From: JAYYPW01 sp036128855 | Lineage (GTDB): Bacteria; Pseudomonadota; Gammaproteobacteria; Comchoanobacterales; Comchoanobacteraceae | Direction: 5' to 3' | DNA: 64,000 nucleotides | NCBI GenBank assembly: GCA_036128855.1 | Contig: JAYYPW010000008.1 | Span: 1-64,000, forward strand | Shown: in pieces, positions 1 to 9,565 of the stretch | Position numbering within the stretch: the first letter of the stretch is position 1 | How the letters are laid out: every line of letters begins with the position of its first letter | Program-made: the position numbers and the translations under genes | The notes under the pieces: model-generated | Database searches by the model: none | The model's input: the letters and a program-made list of their open reading frames with translations, nothing else | Told to the model about the DNA's origin: nothing

Positions 1-951
1 TTCAGCGGCTGCACAAACCTTACCTCTATCACTATCCCTAATAGCGTTACTTCAATTGAACTTGGTGCATTCTCTCGCTGCACAAGCCTCAAATCCATCA
101 CTATCCCTGATAGCGTCACTACAATTGGATTTCGTGCATTCCATGGCTGCTCGAACCTTACCTCTATCACTATTCCTAATAGCGTTACTAATATAGAACA
201 AGGCACATTCTGCGGCTGCTCTAGCCTAACTTTTATTAAAGTCCCTAATGGCGTAACTGAAATTGGATTGAGTGCATTCGAAAACTGCTCTAGCCTAAAT
301 CATATAATTATACCTGATAGCCTAAATAATCAAGACACCAACTACTGGGCAGGTAGAGGTATTGACCTAAACAAAACACAGCTCGTAACACACAGCAAGT
401 TATCCGAATGGGCAAAAAGACATAAACTTAAAGAGAAATCTATTGAAAAACTTAGTACACTTTATCAATTACAAAAAGACGACGATTACCAGCCTTCTTG
501 GTCAGAACTAGGCAAAAAGTCTCGCCATATTATTATTGGTGACCTTCTAACCATATTACCCAAAGACAAAAAAAACGTTGTTTTACCTCGAATATTAATA
601 GGTCAGCATGATAATAAAGAGGAGCAACTACTACACACCCTGTCCTTACTAAGCAGAGCTACAGAAGAACACGCAGTCCAAGAAAAAGTTTCATCACATG
701 AAGACACGTCTACACAAACAAAAGCGAGTCAAGAAAGCCAAAAAGCTAACTCCTTATCTCTTGGAGCATCCTTAAGTAGCGACCTGACACTCGCAGAGAC
801 CGCTAAAATTTTATTACTTTCTGTAGAAAAACCTAAAAAAACTGAGAATAAAACTTCTGGATCAACAGAAAAAGTATCCTCAACCATTCCGTCCATCCGT
901 ACATCACCAGACAGAGAAGATTACCCAACTCAAAATCCTCGTGGACGGTAA
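1..951 (+). CDS. BspA-type leucine-rich repeat protein, 5' end cut off by the window
   Basis: The frame is open from base 1, so the start lies outside the window; about 316 residues are visible. The first ~110 are 23-residue BspA/LRR_5 repeats with the signature 'SITIPxSVTxIxxxAFxxC'. Then comes a non-repeat domain around 'WAKRHKLKEKSIEKLS' and 'PSWSELGKKSRHIIIGDLL', shared with the next gene, and a Ser/Thr/Lys-rich tail. BspA-type repeats occur in surface or secreted proteins that contact host proteins, and in protist-associated bacteria. No signal peptide can be judged because the N-terminus is missing. The shared C-terminal domain is not one I recognise; its length and charge would suit a protein-binding module. 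The repeat call is firm and the function unknown. Confidence 0.85.
   Translation, partial: FSGCTNLTSITIPNSVTSIELGAFSRCTSLKSITIPDSVTTIGFRAFHGCSNLTSITIPNSVTNIEQGTFCGCSSLTFIKVPNGVTEIGLSAFENCSSLNHIIIPDSLNNQDTNYWAGRGIDLNKTQLVTHSKLSEWAKRHKLKEKSIEKLSTLYQLQKDDDYQPSWSELGKKSRHIIIGDLLTILPKDKKNVVLPRILIGQHDNKEEQLLHTLSLLSRATEEHAVQEKVSSHEDTSTQTKASQESQKANSLSLGASLSSDLTLAETAKILLLSVEKPKKTENKTSGSTEKVSSTIPSIRTSPDREDYPTQNPRGR
97..227 (+). repeat. 131-bp block identical to 1424-1554
   Basis: This stretch of LRR-coding DNA matches 1424-1554 base for base (offset 1327), whereas the flanks differ. Downstream homology resumes after one extra 69-bp repeat unit in the second gene. Such exact identity inside otherwise diverged paralogues indicates recent duplication or gene conversion. 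Confidence 0.9.
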
Positions 952-1162
952 CCGAGGCGAGTGGATTAACTAAAAAAATATCTTCCACGACAGCTTACTA
1001 AATGCATGAAGCATCAAATAAATAGACAATTCAAAAAATTGTGTTATTATAGAACAACATATAAAGCTATATGCAATTATACTCCTAAAAAAGTTAAGCA
1101 ACCTGATCTCTGTATTCCCCAAGACTACACTATCCTCACAAAAGAACAAATAAGGATACTCT

Positions 1163-2272
1163 ATGTTTGAACCATACATTACGGCCCTATTCAATTATAT
1201 CAATAACAAAATATATACCAAGTTTAAGGGGAGAAAATTAACTTTCGATCGTGTCACTCATGTAACTCATGTCATGATGGCCCCCTATAGGAAAGACTAT
1301 ATAGACCCCTATAGGAAAAACGGTATGGACCCCTGTAGGGAAGAAGCTAGAGAAGTAGTTATACTAAATAGCGTTACCTCAATTGGGAAGTGCGCATTCG
1401 AATACTGCTTTAGTCTAATCTCTATCACTATCCCTGATAGCGTCACTACAATTGGATTTCGTGCATTCCATGGCTGCTCGAACCTTACCTCTATCACTAT
1501 TCCTAATAGCGTTACTAATATAGAACAAGGCACATTCTGCGGCTGCTCTAGCCTTACCGATATCACTATCCCTAATAGTGTTACTAATATAGAAGAACGC
1601 GCATTCAACGGCTGCTCTAGCCTAACTTTTATTAAAGTCCCTAATGGCGTAACTGAAATTGGATTGAGTGCATTTAAAAACTGCTCTAGCCTAAATCGTA
1701 TAATTATACCTGATAGCCTAGAGAAAAAAGACACCAACTACTGGGAACATAAAGGTATCGATCTAAATAATACCGAGCTCATAACACACAAACAGTTATC
1801 CGCATGGGCAAAAAGACATAAACTTAAAGAGAAATCTATTGAAAAACTGAGTACACTTTATCAATTACAAAAAGACAATGATTATCAACCCTCTTGGTCA
1901 GAGCTAGGCAAAAAGTCTCGCCATATCATTATTGGTGATCTCCTAACCATTTTACCCGAAAACAAAAAAAACCATGTTTTAGCTCAAACATTAATAGGTC
2001 AGCATGATAGTAAAGAGGGACAACTACTACATACCCTATCCTTACTAAGCCAAGCTCCTACAGAAAGCCTAGACCAAGAAAAAGTTTCGTTATATGACGA
2101 CATGCCTACAGATACCAAGACAAACCAAACAAGAGAAAGTAGCAAAGATAACTCCTTATCTCTTGGAGTATCCCTAAGCAACCATCTCACACTAGGTGAA
2201 ACAGCTAAACTTTTGCTATATTGCACTGAGAATACAGCAGAGATGAAAAAGAAGCTAACTCCAAAGAAATAA
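1163..2272 (+). CDS. BspA-type leucine-rich repeat protein, full-length paralogue
   Basis: 369 residues. Residues ~65-180 are BspA/LRR_5 repeats (about five units of 23), followed by the same C-terminal domain as the preceding gene ('WAKRHKLKEKSIEKLS', 'PSWSELGKKSRHIIIGDLL', 'LLHTLSLLSQ') and a polar tail. The first ~60 residues are unlike the repeats and contain three 8-residue units of the type 'DPYRKxxx'. No Sec signal peptide or membrane helix is evident, so export would need a dedicated secretion system if it is exported. It lies 211 bp after its paralogue on the same strand. A role in binding host proteins is an inference from the family only. Confidence 0.85.
   Translation: MFEPYITALFNYINNKIYTKFKGRKLTFDRVTHVTHVMMAPYRKDYIDPYRKNGMDPCREEAREVVILNSVTSIGKCAFEYCFSLISITIPDSVTTIGFRAFHGCSNLTSITIPNSVTNIEQGTFCGCSSLTDITIPNSVTNIEERAFNGCSSLTFIKVPNGVTEIGLSAFKNCSSLNRIIIPDSLEKKDTNYWEHKGIDLNNTELITHKQLSAWAKRHKLKEKSIEKLSTLYQLQKDNDYQPSWSELGKKSRHIIIGDLLTILPENKKNHVLAQTLIGQHDSKEGQLLHTLSLLSQAPTESLDQEKVSLYDDMPTDTKTNQTRESSKDNSLSLGVSLSNHLTLGETAKLLLYCTENTAEMKKKLTPKK
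1281..1352 (+). repeat. Three 24-bp direct repeats in the LRR gene 5' end
   Basis: Three successive units, each starting with 'ccccta/gtagg' and spaced exactly 24 bp, encode (A/D)P(Y/C)R(K/E)xxx three times. They lie just before the first LRR unit. Exact 8-codon periodicity suggests slippage-driven growth. Confidence 0.75.
1424..1554 (+). repeat. 131-bp block identical to 97-227
   Basis: Second copy of the LRR-coding block described at 97-227. It is identical over its whole length and embedded in a paralogue with different flanks. Confidence 0.9.
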
Positions 2273-2353
2273 GGCCCTCTACCTAAGTAAGCACCTCATA
2301 AAGTAAAAGACCCTAAGACAGTAATTAAGGAGCCAAACCAAACCCATCACCAC

Positions 2354-2425
2354 GAAGAACACCAGACCAAGAGAAAGTTTCATCACATGAAGACACGTCT
2401 ACACAAACTAAGATGAGCAAGACAT
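2354..2425 (+). pseudogene. Relic of a third LRR-protein gene (tail fragment)
   Basis: About 70 bp ('gaagaacacc' onward, including 'catcacatgaagacacgtct') closely match the coding tail of the first LRR gene at 664-733. They stand outside any open frame and are cut short by stops. This looks like the decayed 3' end of a further tandem copy. Confidence 0.7.
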
Positions 2426-2469
2426 AGAACAAACTCATATACCCTAATTCGTACCAATAACTAATTGCG

Positions 2470-3306
2470 CTAAGGATTAAGAACTCTTAGCTGTAAGTCC
2501 TCAATGGTCTCTCCCTCTTTCATGGCACAGGCTTTGTCCACTAGCGTATTTTGCGTTGCTTTATTTTCGATTTCACAAGGTTCAGCCCGATTCACGTACA
2601 GGCTATCACTAATCCTTGCTAAGACGCCTCTATCAACTGATTTATAACTCTGGTATTGCTTAAAACAACTATGCAGACTGATCTCTTTTGCTTGATGGAC
2701 TAACTCTGATAGTAAAGGCTCTTTCGCACCATCTTCTTGTCTATCTAAAGGGATAAATGGTCCAAAAGAGAAAACCCCAAGATAAATATCTCGCTCTATG
2801 TTCACATAGGTTTTATCACGATTATCAGGATAAAATATACCCAGTACAACACTCAACATTAAACCAGCCCATTGGAAAGGCTTAGTTAAAAAATTTATTA
2901 CCCGAAAACATATTTGTTGTAGGTTAGCTAAAGCACTTGTGGGATTACCTGTCAACAAATTGTAGAATAGTCGTGGCGTGTTGTAGATAATTGCTACCAC
3001 ATCCAGCACCATCATACTTACAACTCCAAATGCATGGGGAACTAAGCTATAATAGCGTGCTACAGCATGATAGCTCTCATCACACAGGTAATAAAACCCC
3101 GTATTATTTTGCTTTGAAAAACAATACTGGTTAGTTGTTGCTGTAAAGTCATACTTATCCTGCTGAGCTGAGTGAATCTTAGCATCAATTGCCTCGACAC
3201 GCGTATCAGACCATGTACTATGGGGTGTATAATTATTTATTTTAGGTAGCCATGTTGATTGTGTTACATAGTCTTGAATCTTTGTATACAGGGTTTTTCT
3301 CGTCAT
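2470..3306 (-). CDS. Hypothetical protein with two membrane segments
   Basis: 278 residues, not recognised. A hydrophobic stretch lies near residues 95-120 ('FGVVSMMVLDVVAIIYN') and another near 145-165 ('WAGLMLSVVLGIFY'), separated by a short loop, so the protein probably hairpins through a membrane with both long ends on one side. There is no N-terminal signal peptide; the N-terminus is polar with several Trp and Lys residues. It is encoded opposite to the LRR genes and to the large membrane protein that follows, so it is a single-gene unit. Members of this kind are common among orphan proteins of intracellular bacteria. No function is proposed. Confidence 0.6.
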   Translation of the reverse strand: MTRKTLYTKIQDYVTQSTWLPKINNYTPHSTWSDTRVEAIDAKIHSAQQDKYDFTATTNQYCFSKQNNTGFYYLCDESYHAVARYYSLVPHAFGVVSMMVLDVVAIIYNTPRLFYNLLTGNPTSALANLQQICFRVINFLTKPFQWAGLMLSVVLGIFYPDNRDKTYVNIERDIYLGVFSFGPFIPLDRQEDGAKEPLLSELVHQAKEISLHSCFKQYQSYKSVDRGVLARISDSLYVNRAEPCEIENKATQNTLVDKACAMKEGETIEDLQLRVLNP

Positions 3307-3555
3307 ATCACCTTAGCTTCAAGAACATATCTAACTATTACATATAAATGACAATAACCCAAATACAATCATTAATACAGCCATAATTACTCAATACAAA
3401 CAAAATGAAAATAACCTCCCCAAAAAGACTCCTGTCAAAAAGCCGTATAACGCAAGAATAATTAGCATAAAAGACGCCTATTCCAAGCGACTAGAATAGA
3501 CTACAAAAAACAAGTAAATTAAGGGACGTCTAGCGTATTGTTTTGGTTATTTATT

Positions 3556-3584
3556 TTGACTGCACACTGAGGCTATGGTAAATT
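3556..3584 (+). promoter_or_regulatory. Candidate sigma-70 promoter for the 1143-residue protein
   Basis: TTGACT (3556-3561), 17-bp spacer, TAAATT (3579-3584), 28 bp before the ATG at 3613. The -35 matches 5 of 6 and the -10 matches 4 of 6 consensus bases. The rest of the 306-bp gap (3307-3612) is AT-rich with nothing else recognisable. Confidence 0.4.
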
Positions 3585-3612
3585 ATGACTATTATCCCAT
3601 ACAATAAATAAT

Positions 3613-6600
3613 ATGAATATTTCTCTATATAATGCACTAGTACACATAGGTCAGATATTAATGCTTGACCTAGAGCGCAGTAAACAACTAATTTATTCCC
3701 AAGGAAAAGATAGAGAAACGACCACACTTTTCCAGCACAGCTACGTTAGCATGATGATGTTTGTTTACGTCACGCGATTAAGTGTCTCACTTAGCTTCTT
3801 TCCTTATCTTGCGATCACCTATATTCCATCTCTTTTTGTTTATTATCACAGCCTGTATCTACAAGACCCTTCTCGAAAAAAACTAAAAAAGTATCATAAG
3901 CAAAATGGTATAAATAGAGGGCATATATGGTACAGGCAAGAGCTAGTTGCTATCTCACAGGAAACCAATGTACATAAACGGGCAACCCTAGAAGAGAAAT
4001 TAAAAGAAAAAAACACACGCATGGATAAAACAATTTGGGCATTTACGCTTATAAGTCTACTTGGGGTCGATGCAGTTTTACCAGAGCACTTTCTACAACA
4101 ACTCACCAACATTTTTTATCCTGGCACCTTTAAATTGTTACCACAGAATAGCAACACCAAACAATCTAAAAATCGCACACTTTTTTCTCGATTTTGTGTA
4201 ACACCCTTTATTAAATTAGTAGATTGCATCAAATATCTACTCTACTTCTGCGCATTTTGCATTTTCCATGCTGCTAACACTATCTTCTACATCGCTAGCA
4301 GCATTCTGCATACACTACAATTCTACAGAATAAGCGGATTTATTTACGACTACTTTGCGCCTATCATTGCAGGAATCTTTTACATACATACGCTAATATC
4401 AGCTGCAAAAACAGGTATAACATTATCTTTAGCCAGCCTCCCTGCAATCGTTATCATTGTAGCAATACTAAGCTGGGGAAAACTTTTACCCGATTACATA
4501 GAAGCATGTGTTCAATCCATTAGACTGTCTAACGCCACACTTAGTGTATTATATATATCAAACTGGTATATGAAGATTATACTCACTCTAAGCGGTATCG
4601 CTTATTTAAGCAGCCATATCGCACAAGAGTTTAGTAGAGGACTGAATAAAATATTCATCCATCATCCAGATCAAGTTACCCTGATAACATTAATAAGGCT
4701 ATGCCCTCCACTACACCGGATAATCTACAAAGAGTACCTTGCTATACACCTGCAAGCTGTCGAAAATACGCTCATGCATGAAAAAACTGTAGATCAGAAA
4801 CCTTTTGTTCTAAGCAAAAAGAAAAATCTTTCCATTGAAAGCTTTATCGACCAAGTATGGACTCCGTTCCTAGAGTCCTTCATTCCAAGAACTTATGATC
4901 AAAGTGATATACGTTTCAATCACAATGTCGTAAAAGCTCCAAGTAACAATAAAATAGTCCAAAAACTAAGTAAAGCAAAAAACATACCAACTACCAATCG
5001 ACAACAGTGGCGAAAAAACACATTAAAAGACCTACTCATATACCTCAAAGATCAAAATCAACTACCCAAATCACTTCCAGATATTTCCAATACACAGACG
5101 CTTAAAAATTTGCTTGATTCCATAGATTACTACATGACTAGAGATAACACTATCTTGGGCGCATGGGAAAACGTTTTACTTCCTAATTGGACTTTTTTAG
5201 CATCAAAAAGCCGAGAAGTATCACCAAAAAGCAATGCATTCAAATCCCACATATTATGTTTGTCAGACACATTCAAGCAATTCTATGCAGAACATGATAA
5301 ATGTGTTGGAGGTGTTACTCACTACATAGGTGAAGCTATCCTTACAACCAATAACGAGATAGAAATATACGCACTACAAGACTCGAGTGAAAAATCCGTG
5401 ATGCGCCACCACGTGAGTACTAAAATAAAAGAAAACCTTAAACGTGACATAGAAGAAGTATCTACATTTCTTCGTCACCTAAACGCCCCAGGGACTAGAC
5501 CACCACAAATGTTCATACATGGCTTGATAACTAATATAAGGCTTGTAAGTATGAGCAGAACATTTATGATGGGCACGCTCGTAGGAAAATTAATTAACCT
5601 CAAAGAAGAAAACGTACATAGTATAAATATACTTAGTAAGATACTTGCTCCAAGCTGCGGGTTAGTAGGTAACGATTTACACCGGATAGATGATCTTGAA
5701 ACCTCTATTACCGGAGACTACCAACTTATCACTGAGTTCAGCTGTATAGCAAAAGATGCCCGGAAAAAGCTACCTTACAACCTATATCGAAATGGACTTA
5801 CACAATCCGAATCTATCATTTTTGAAAACAACTTATTATTATGCGCCGTAGGTAATAATGACCCATTTTACTTTAAATACGCAAAAAACATTCTACATAC
5901 ACATGGTGTAGACCTGGAAAATAAATACCACAGACGAAAAATGATAGAATCATCTACAAAAAGGCTAGGCTACAAGAGTCTACTACAAAGCCCTATCGGA
6001 CGGTGGACTGCTCTCGAGAACATTGTTAGTGAAGATACGGCAGCAGGATCATCCAAAGAATACTTTAAAAATAAAAATAGCATTCATCCTCAGCAAATAA
6101 TCAATGAAATTCGAAAAATTGACGCAATAGAGACAAAAGTAGAAAACCAAAGATCCAATGAAGAAAAAGTCGAACTTGAAAGCTTTTACCACACCTTGGA
6201 CAATATCATCGCCAATATACTTAAAGATCCGACACAAATTTGGAATCAAGAAAGTAAAACATTTAACGATAATCCATGCAAAGGATTTTTTGCACAAAGT
6301 AGTCGGTATCGTGCTTGGGTCCAGAAAACCAAAAATATAAACCCATTTGAAGAAGATCTTTATCGAGAAATAATAACACCTATTGTTATGTTGGGATTAT
6401 TAGATGCAGGAGTGCTATATAGAAAAACCAACCATGGTCCCATTGAAAAAAGCATTGAAGATGTAAAAGATGTACAGCAATCACATAAAAAACCCAAACC
6501 CACACTAGTATCAACCTGGGTAACCTATATTTTAGGAAGTGTAACATCCGTAGTCACCGCACCTTGGCGGTTGCTAGAATCATTGATGCCTTTTACTTAT

Positions 6601-7044
6601 AAAAAAGATCTCGCTTGGCATGTACCAATGATATTCTTTAAAATTCCTATGGGCATTACTATAGATACCTCTATAACATTACAACAGTGGCTTAAAGACT
6701 TTGCTTACGGCTCTGTAAAAAACACCATACTTATGGTAGCTTACACTCCCCCAGCACTTATAAGCATGCTGTATAATACAGCTAAGTTTATAGTCGTGTT
6801 AGCCATTATGGGGTTACCAAAGCTGATACAACCCTTGAAACTTTGTCTTAAACATGCCTATAAATTGGTCACTAATTTATTAATAACCCCTTTCTACATA
6901 CCCTACAAACTTTCTATATCTATCTATAATACGCTCAAACCACTAGCAAGCAGTACCTGGAATAATAAACCACAGTATGACCAAGTTAAGCACGATGACC
7001 CAGAGGAAGACCCAGATAATCCATTAAGTCCTAAGCCCGCATAA
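3613..7044 (+). CDS. Large hypothetical multi-pass membrane protein
   Basis: 1143 residues with no family I can name. Hydrophobic clusters occur near residues 43-82, 140-155, 200-235, 250-305 and 315-340, then a ~600-residue soluble middle, then a second membrane block (about 975-1115). The last ~25 residues are acidic and Pro-rich ('HDDPEEDPDNPLSPKPA'). There is no cleavable signal. The arrangement, two membrane blocks around a large soluble domain, suits an inner-membrane protein or a protein inserted into host membranes; I cannot choose. The 1287-residue gene at 56.6-60.5 kb has a similar acidic 'PENPL' motif after its membrane segment. It is flanked by AT-rich spacers, so probably monocistronic. 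Confidence 0.65.
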   Translation: MNISLYNALVHIGQILMLDLERSKQLIYSQGKDRETTTLFQHSYVSMMMFVYVTRLSVSLSFFPYLAITYIPSLFVYYHSLYLQDPSRKKLKKYHKQNGINRGHIWYRQELVAISQETNVHKRATLEEKLKEKNTRMDKTIWAFTLISLLGVDAVLPEHFLQQLTNIFYPGTFKLLPQNSNTKQSKNRTLFSRFCVTPFIKLVDCIKYLLYFCAFCIFHAANTIFYIASSILHTLQFYRISGFIYDYFAPIIAGIFYIHTLISAAKTGITLSLASLPAIVIIVAILSWGKLLPDYIEACVQSIRLSNATLSVLYISNWYMKIILTLSGIAYLSSHIAQEFSRGLNKIFIHHPDQVTLITLIRLCPPLHRIIYKEYLAIHLQAVENTLMHEKTVDQKPFVLSKKKNLSIESFIDQVWTPFLESFIPRTYDQSDIRFNHNVVKAPSNNKIVQKLSKAKNIPTTNRQQWRKNTLKDLLIYLKDQNQLPKSLPDISNTQTLKNLLDSIDYYMTRDNTILGAWENVLLPNWTFLASKSREVSPKSNAFKSHILCLSDTFKQFYAEHDKCVGGVTHYIGEAILTTNNEIEIYALQDSSEKSVMRHHVSTKIKENLKRDIEEVSTFLRHLNAPGTRPPQMFIHGLITNIRLVSMSRTFMMGTLVGKLINLKEENVHSINILSKILAPSCGLVGNDLHRIDDLETSITGDYQLITEFSCIAKDARKKLPYNLYRNGLTQSESIIFENNLLLCAVGNNDPFYFKYAKNILHTHGVDLENKYHRRKMIESSTKRLGYKSLLQSPIGRWTALENIVSEDTAAGSSKEYFKNKNSIHPQQIINEIRKIDAIETKVENQRSNEEKVELESFYHTLDNIIANILKDPTQIWNQESKTFNDNPCKGFFAQSSRYRAWVQKTKNINPFEEDLYREIITPIVMLGLLDAGVLYRKTNHGPIEKSIEDVKDVQQSHKKPKPTLVSTWVTYILGSVTSVVTAPWRLLESLMPFTYKKDLAWHVPMIFFKIPMGITIDTSITLQQWLKDFAYGSVKNTILMVAYTPPALISMLYNTAKFIVVLAIMGLPKLIQPLKLCLKHAYKLVTNLLITPFYIPYKLSISIYNTLKPLASSTWNNKPQYDQVKHDDPEEDPDNPLSPKPA

Positions 7045-7536
7045 TCTATGTCGGAACGAGTTCTTATTATTAAATCAAACCTATTCATGAAAAAATACGT
7101 GAAACAAAATGTGTCTATAAAAGCCTAGGGGTTACTCGGATAGACAACTCGGTCGAGATAACAAAAGAAAAACTCGATAAATAGCCTGAGTAAAAAAACC
7201 AATATAAAAGCGAGCCTGTACTATAAGTTTGGTATATCTAGATATCAGAACTTTGTTTGCAACAACCATATAAACACAAATACCACTATAGAGCCACTAA
7301 GAGTAATAAAGATCCACTAGTTAATCATGTAACCATTACCAAAGTTTTTTATATACGATAGATTTATGAATCTTAGCAACATACTCAAAATTAAATATTT
7401 CTTGAAAATAAATTCTTCATCTGGCGACCTGTCAACACTAATTAAAAGCACCCCATACCAAGTGTATGACTTTATAAATACTAGACACCCCAGCGAAGTT
7501 ATGACATAATCTAGCATTAATAATACATAGAAAAAA
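7045..7536. other. 492-bp spacer without a recognisable gene
   Basis: AT-rich DNA between two same-strand orphan genes. I see no RNA gene, no convincing promoter and no coding stretch with family resemblance. A 91-codon minus-strand frame at 7317-7592 runs into the next gene and looks fortuitous. Confidence 0.5.
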
Positions 7537-9315
7537 ATGATTTGCAATTTCAAAACCTTTCTGATTTCACGTAATGCGCTACAAAAGGACATCAGTCCTC
7601 AGGGCCTCGAAGTTTATTTTGAAGATTGGGTTAGTTCACTGAACAATAGCTTATCTCCATATAAACCCTACTTACCTCTACTCTTCCTAGAACATCTACT
7701 TGGCGGACAAGATGGTATCCGTATGCGAAATCAAATTCGCCCTTTATTCCAACACACAGATAGTAATAAATCTATTATTCAAGCCATTGACCTCTACTAC
7801 GACAACTTAGTTAAAACACTCAATACAGCATTTATTCGTCAGATGCAACATATACCCTTTAGTTGCACTAAAAGCTTTTACCCCTATCAAAGTCGACATC
7901 CTGGCGTAGGTTTCACATTTCGACTAGTTCATAGTGACGGAAAAATCGAAACTGGATCAACTATCGAAACCCAAAGTTTTATAGGAAAAAACAACCATCG
8001 TGATGGACCCACCTTACAGGAAATCACCCAATGTATTGGCAAAAACGCCATACTTAATCAAGCACTTAGTCATTATTCCATTTCCACCACACACAAAAAG
8101 ACCATTGATAGTAAAGAACCGCATGCTGAAGATATATTTTTCACCCTGCATCTCGATGAAGCCCTTACAGCTATTCGAAAATTTTATAAAAAACTTCCAC
8201 AACCACATCTCCCTCCCCAAGACGACTTGTGGCTTACCCATTTAGGCGGCCCTCGTATAGAATTTGTGCAAACTTCTTCTATATGTAAAAAATGCCAGAC
8301 TTACTTTAAGGCCCTTCGTCATATACTCACAAATGAAGATATCAGACTCCCGATGATAATGTTTGCGAAAACGCCTTTCAACCTCAATGAACCATCTCAG
8401 CCAGTAGCAATAATCAATATGCAAGGAGACTATCACACACCAGCTCTATCCTGGTCTGATAAACCTCGACCTAACCCTCCCAACTCCAAAGAGTATGCTC
8501 ATATGGCCATACTCAATACCTGTGGAACCGCCGTTTTAACACTTTTATGGGACGCACCCGCTCTGGCCCACGCTTACTTGAAAGAATTAACATCAGCTAC
8601 AGGAGACCCTGATTATCATATCTGGCTGGCTGAATTCACCTCCACGCTTTTTCAAACTAATAGCACCATGCCAAATGCCAGTACTGGCATCTCTGCACCT
8701 GTCGATAAAGAAAACTTCCCCTTATTAAAAACCGATGATTACCTCAACATCCATAAATCAGTCTGCCTATCATCATCTTTATCATCTACCGACCACGAGA
8801 TAACGCCTATAAAACATGCTTTTTTCAACTTACTGGAACTTGCTTCACATTTAAAAAACCAAGAAGGACTCACAGTATGCGAGACTTTTTATTGGCTACT
8901 ATTTATTGAAATCAGTCGACTCTTGAAAGTTAAAAATAGGCCATCGGTAACATTTTGTAACATAGATCTCTATATTGAAGACTTTATCGACCAAAATAGA
9001 TTTGCAAATCAATATCTACAAGCACTTTTCCCAAATGACCCGGATACTACAAAACATTTCAAACTACTCTTGAAAAAGATAGAAACTGAAATCCAACGTG
9101 ATCTACGAGACTCACTTATCAATGGAAGACCTAAAAAAGATCAAAAAATGATACTGCAAAGCTTTCTTGCAGAACCAAATATAAATCATGCTGAACCACC
9201 GGAAGAATCTAATTGTTTACCCAATTTGGACTATCTTCCGGAACGAGCACTAAACAAGCTTACTCTCTTTTGTAAAGAACGCTCAGAATATATATCTAAA
9301 GACCTTTCTCTTTGA
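7537..9315 (+). CDS. Putative nucleic-acid/nucleotide deaminase-like effector
   Basis: 592 residues. Mid-protein it has 'EPHAED' (His196-Ala-Glu198) and, 52 residues on, 'SSICKKC' (Cys250, Cys253). In the cytidine-deaminase fold a [H/C]AE motif supplies one zinc ligand and the catalytic Glu, and CxxC supplies the other ligands. The spacing and the predicted helix after HAE fit the large deaminase families found in toxins and effectors of intracellular bacteria (OTT_1508-type and relatives). Flanking regions (1-190, 270-592) are not recognised and may be targeting or binding domains. No signal peptide or membrane segment is visible. No immunity-type neighbour stands out. The motif pair is seen directly; the enzyme call is inference. 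Confidence 0.45.
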   Translation: MICNFKTFLISRNALQKDISPQGLEVYFEDWVSSLNNSLSPYKPYLPLLFLEHLLGGQDGIRMRNQIRPLFQHTDSNKSIIQAIDLYYDNLVKTLNTAFIRQMQHIPFSCTKSFYPYQSRHPGVGFTFRLVHSDGKIETGSTIETQSFIGKNNHRDGPTLQEITQCIGKNAILNQALSHYSISTTHKKTIDSKEPHAEDIFFTLHLDEALTAIRKFYKKLPQPHLPPQDDLWLTHLGGPRIEFVQTSSICKKCQTYFKALRHILTNEDIRLPMIMFAKTPFNLNEPSQPVAIINMQGDYHTPALSWSDKPRPNPPNSKEYAHMAILNTCGTAVLTLLWDAPALAHAYLKELTSATGDPDYHIWLAEFTSTLFQTNSTMPNASTGISAPVDKENFPLLKTDDYLNIHKSVCLSSSLSSTDHEITPIKHAFFNLLELASHLKNQEGLTVCETFYWLLFIEISRLLKVKNRPSVTFCNIDLYIEDFIDQNRFANQYLQALFPNDPDTTKHFKLLLKKIETEIQRDLRDSLINGRPKKDQKMILQSFLAEPNINHAEPPEESNCLPNLDYLPERALNKLTLFCKERSEYISKDLSL

Positions 9316-9565
9316 TTAGAGTTTTTTTATTGCTATTAATATACTTAACACATAAAGTTGATTTTTTTAGCGTTCCTTTTGCCTACTCAGTTGTGAATTT
9401 ACGCTAGAATGAAAAACCTTCATATTGGTTTAACACAGAAATATTATTGATAAAGACACTCCATACATTCTGAAGATATATAGAAAATTTGTGATACCAA
9501 CTCCACACTCTAATATGTTTGATATTTCAAAATATTGATGATTTGACAATATTGTAAGCATTTAC

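Noticed and set aside
7094..7105. 'tacgtgaaaca' as a parS half-site
   Set aside because: Only the right half fits and the left half is poly-A.
7317..7592. 91-codon minus-strand frame rich in hydrophobic residues
   Set aside because: It overlaps the start of the deaminase-like gene, has no family likeness, and lies in AT-rich DNA where such frames arise by chance.
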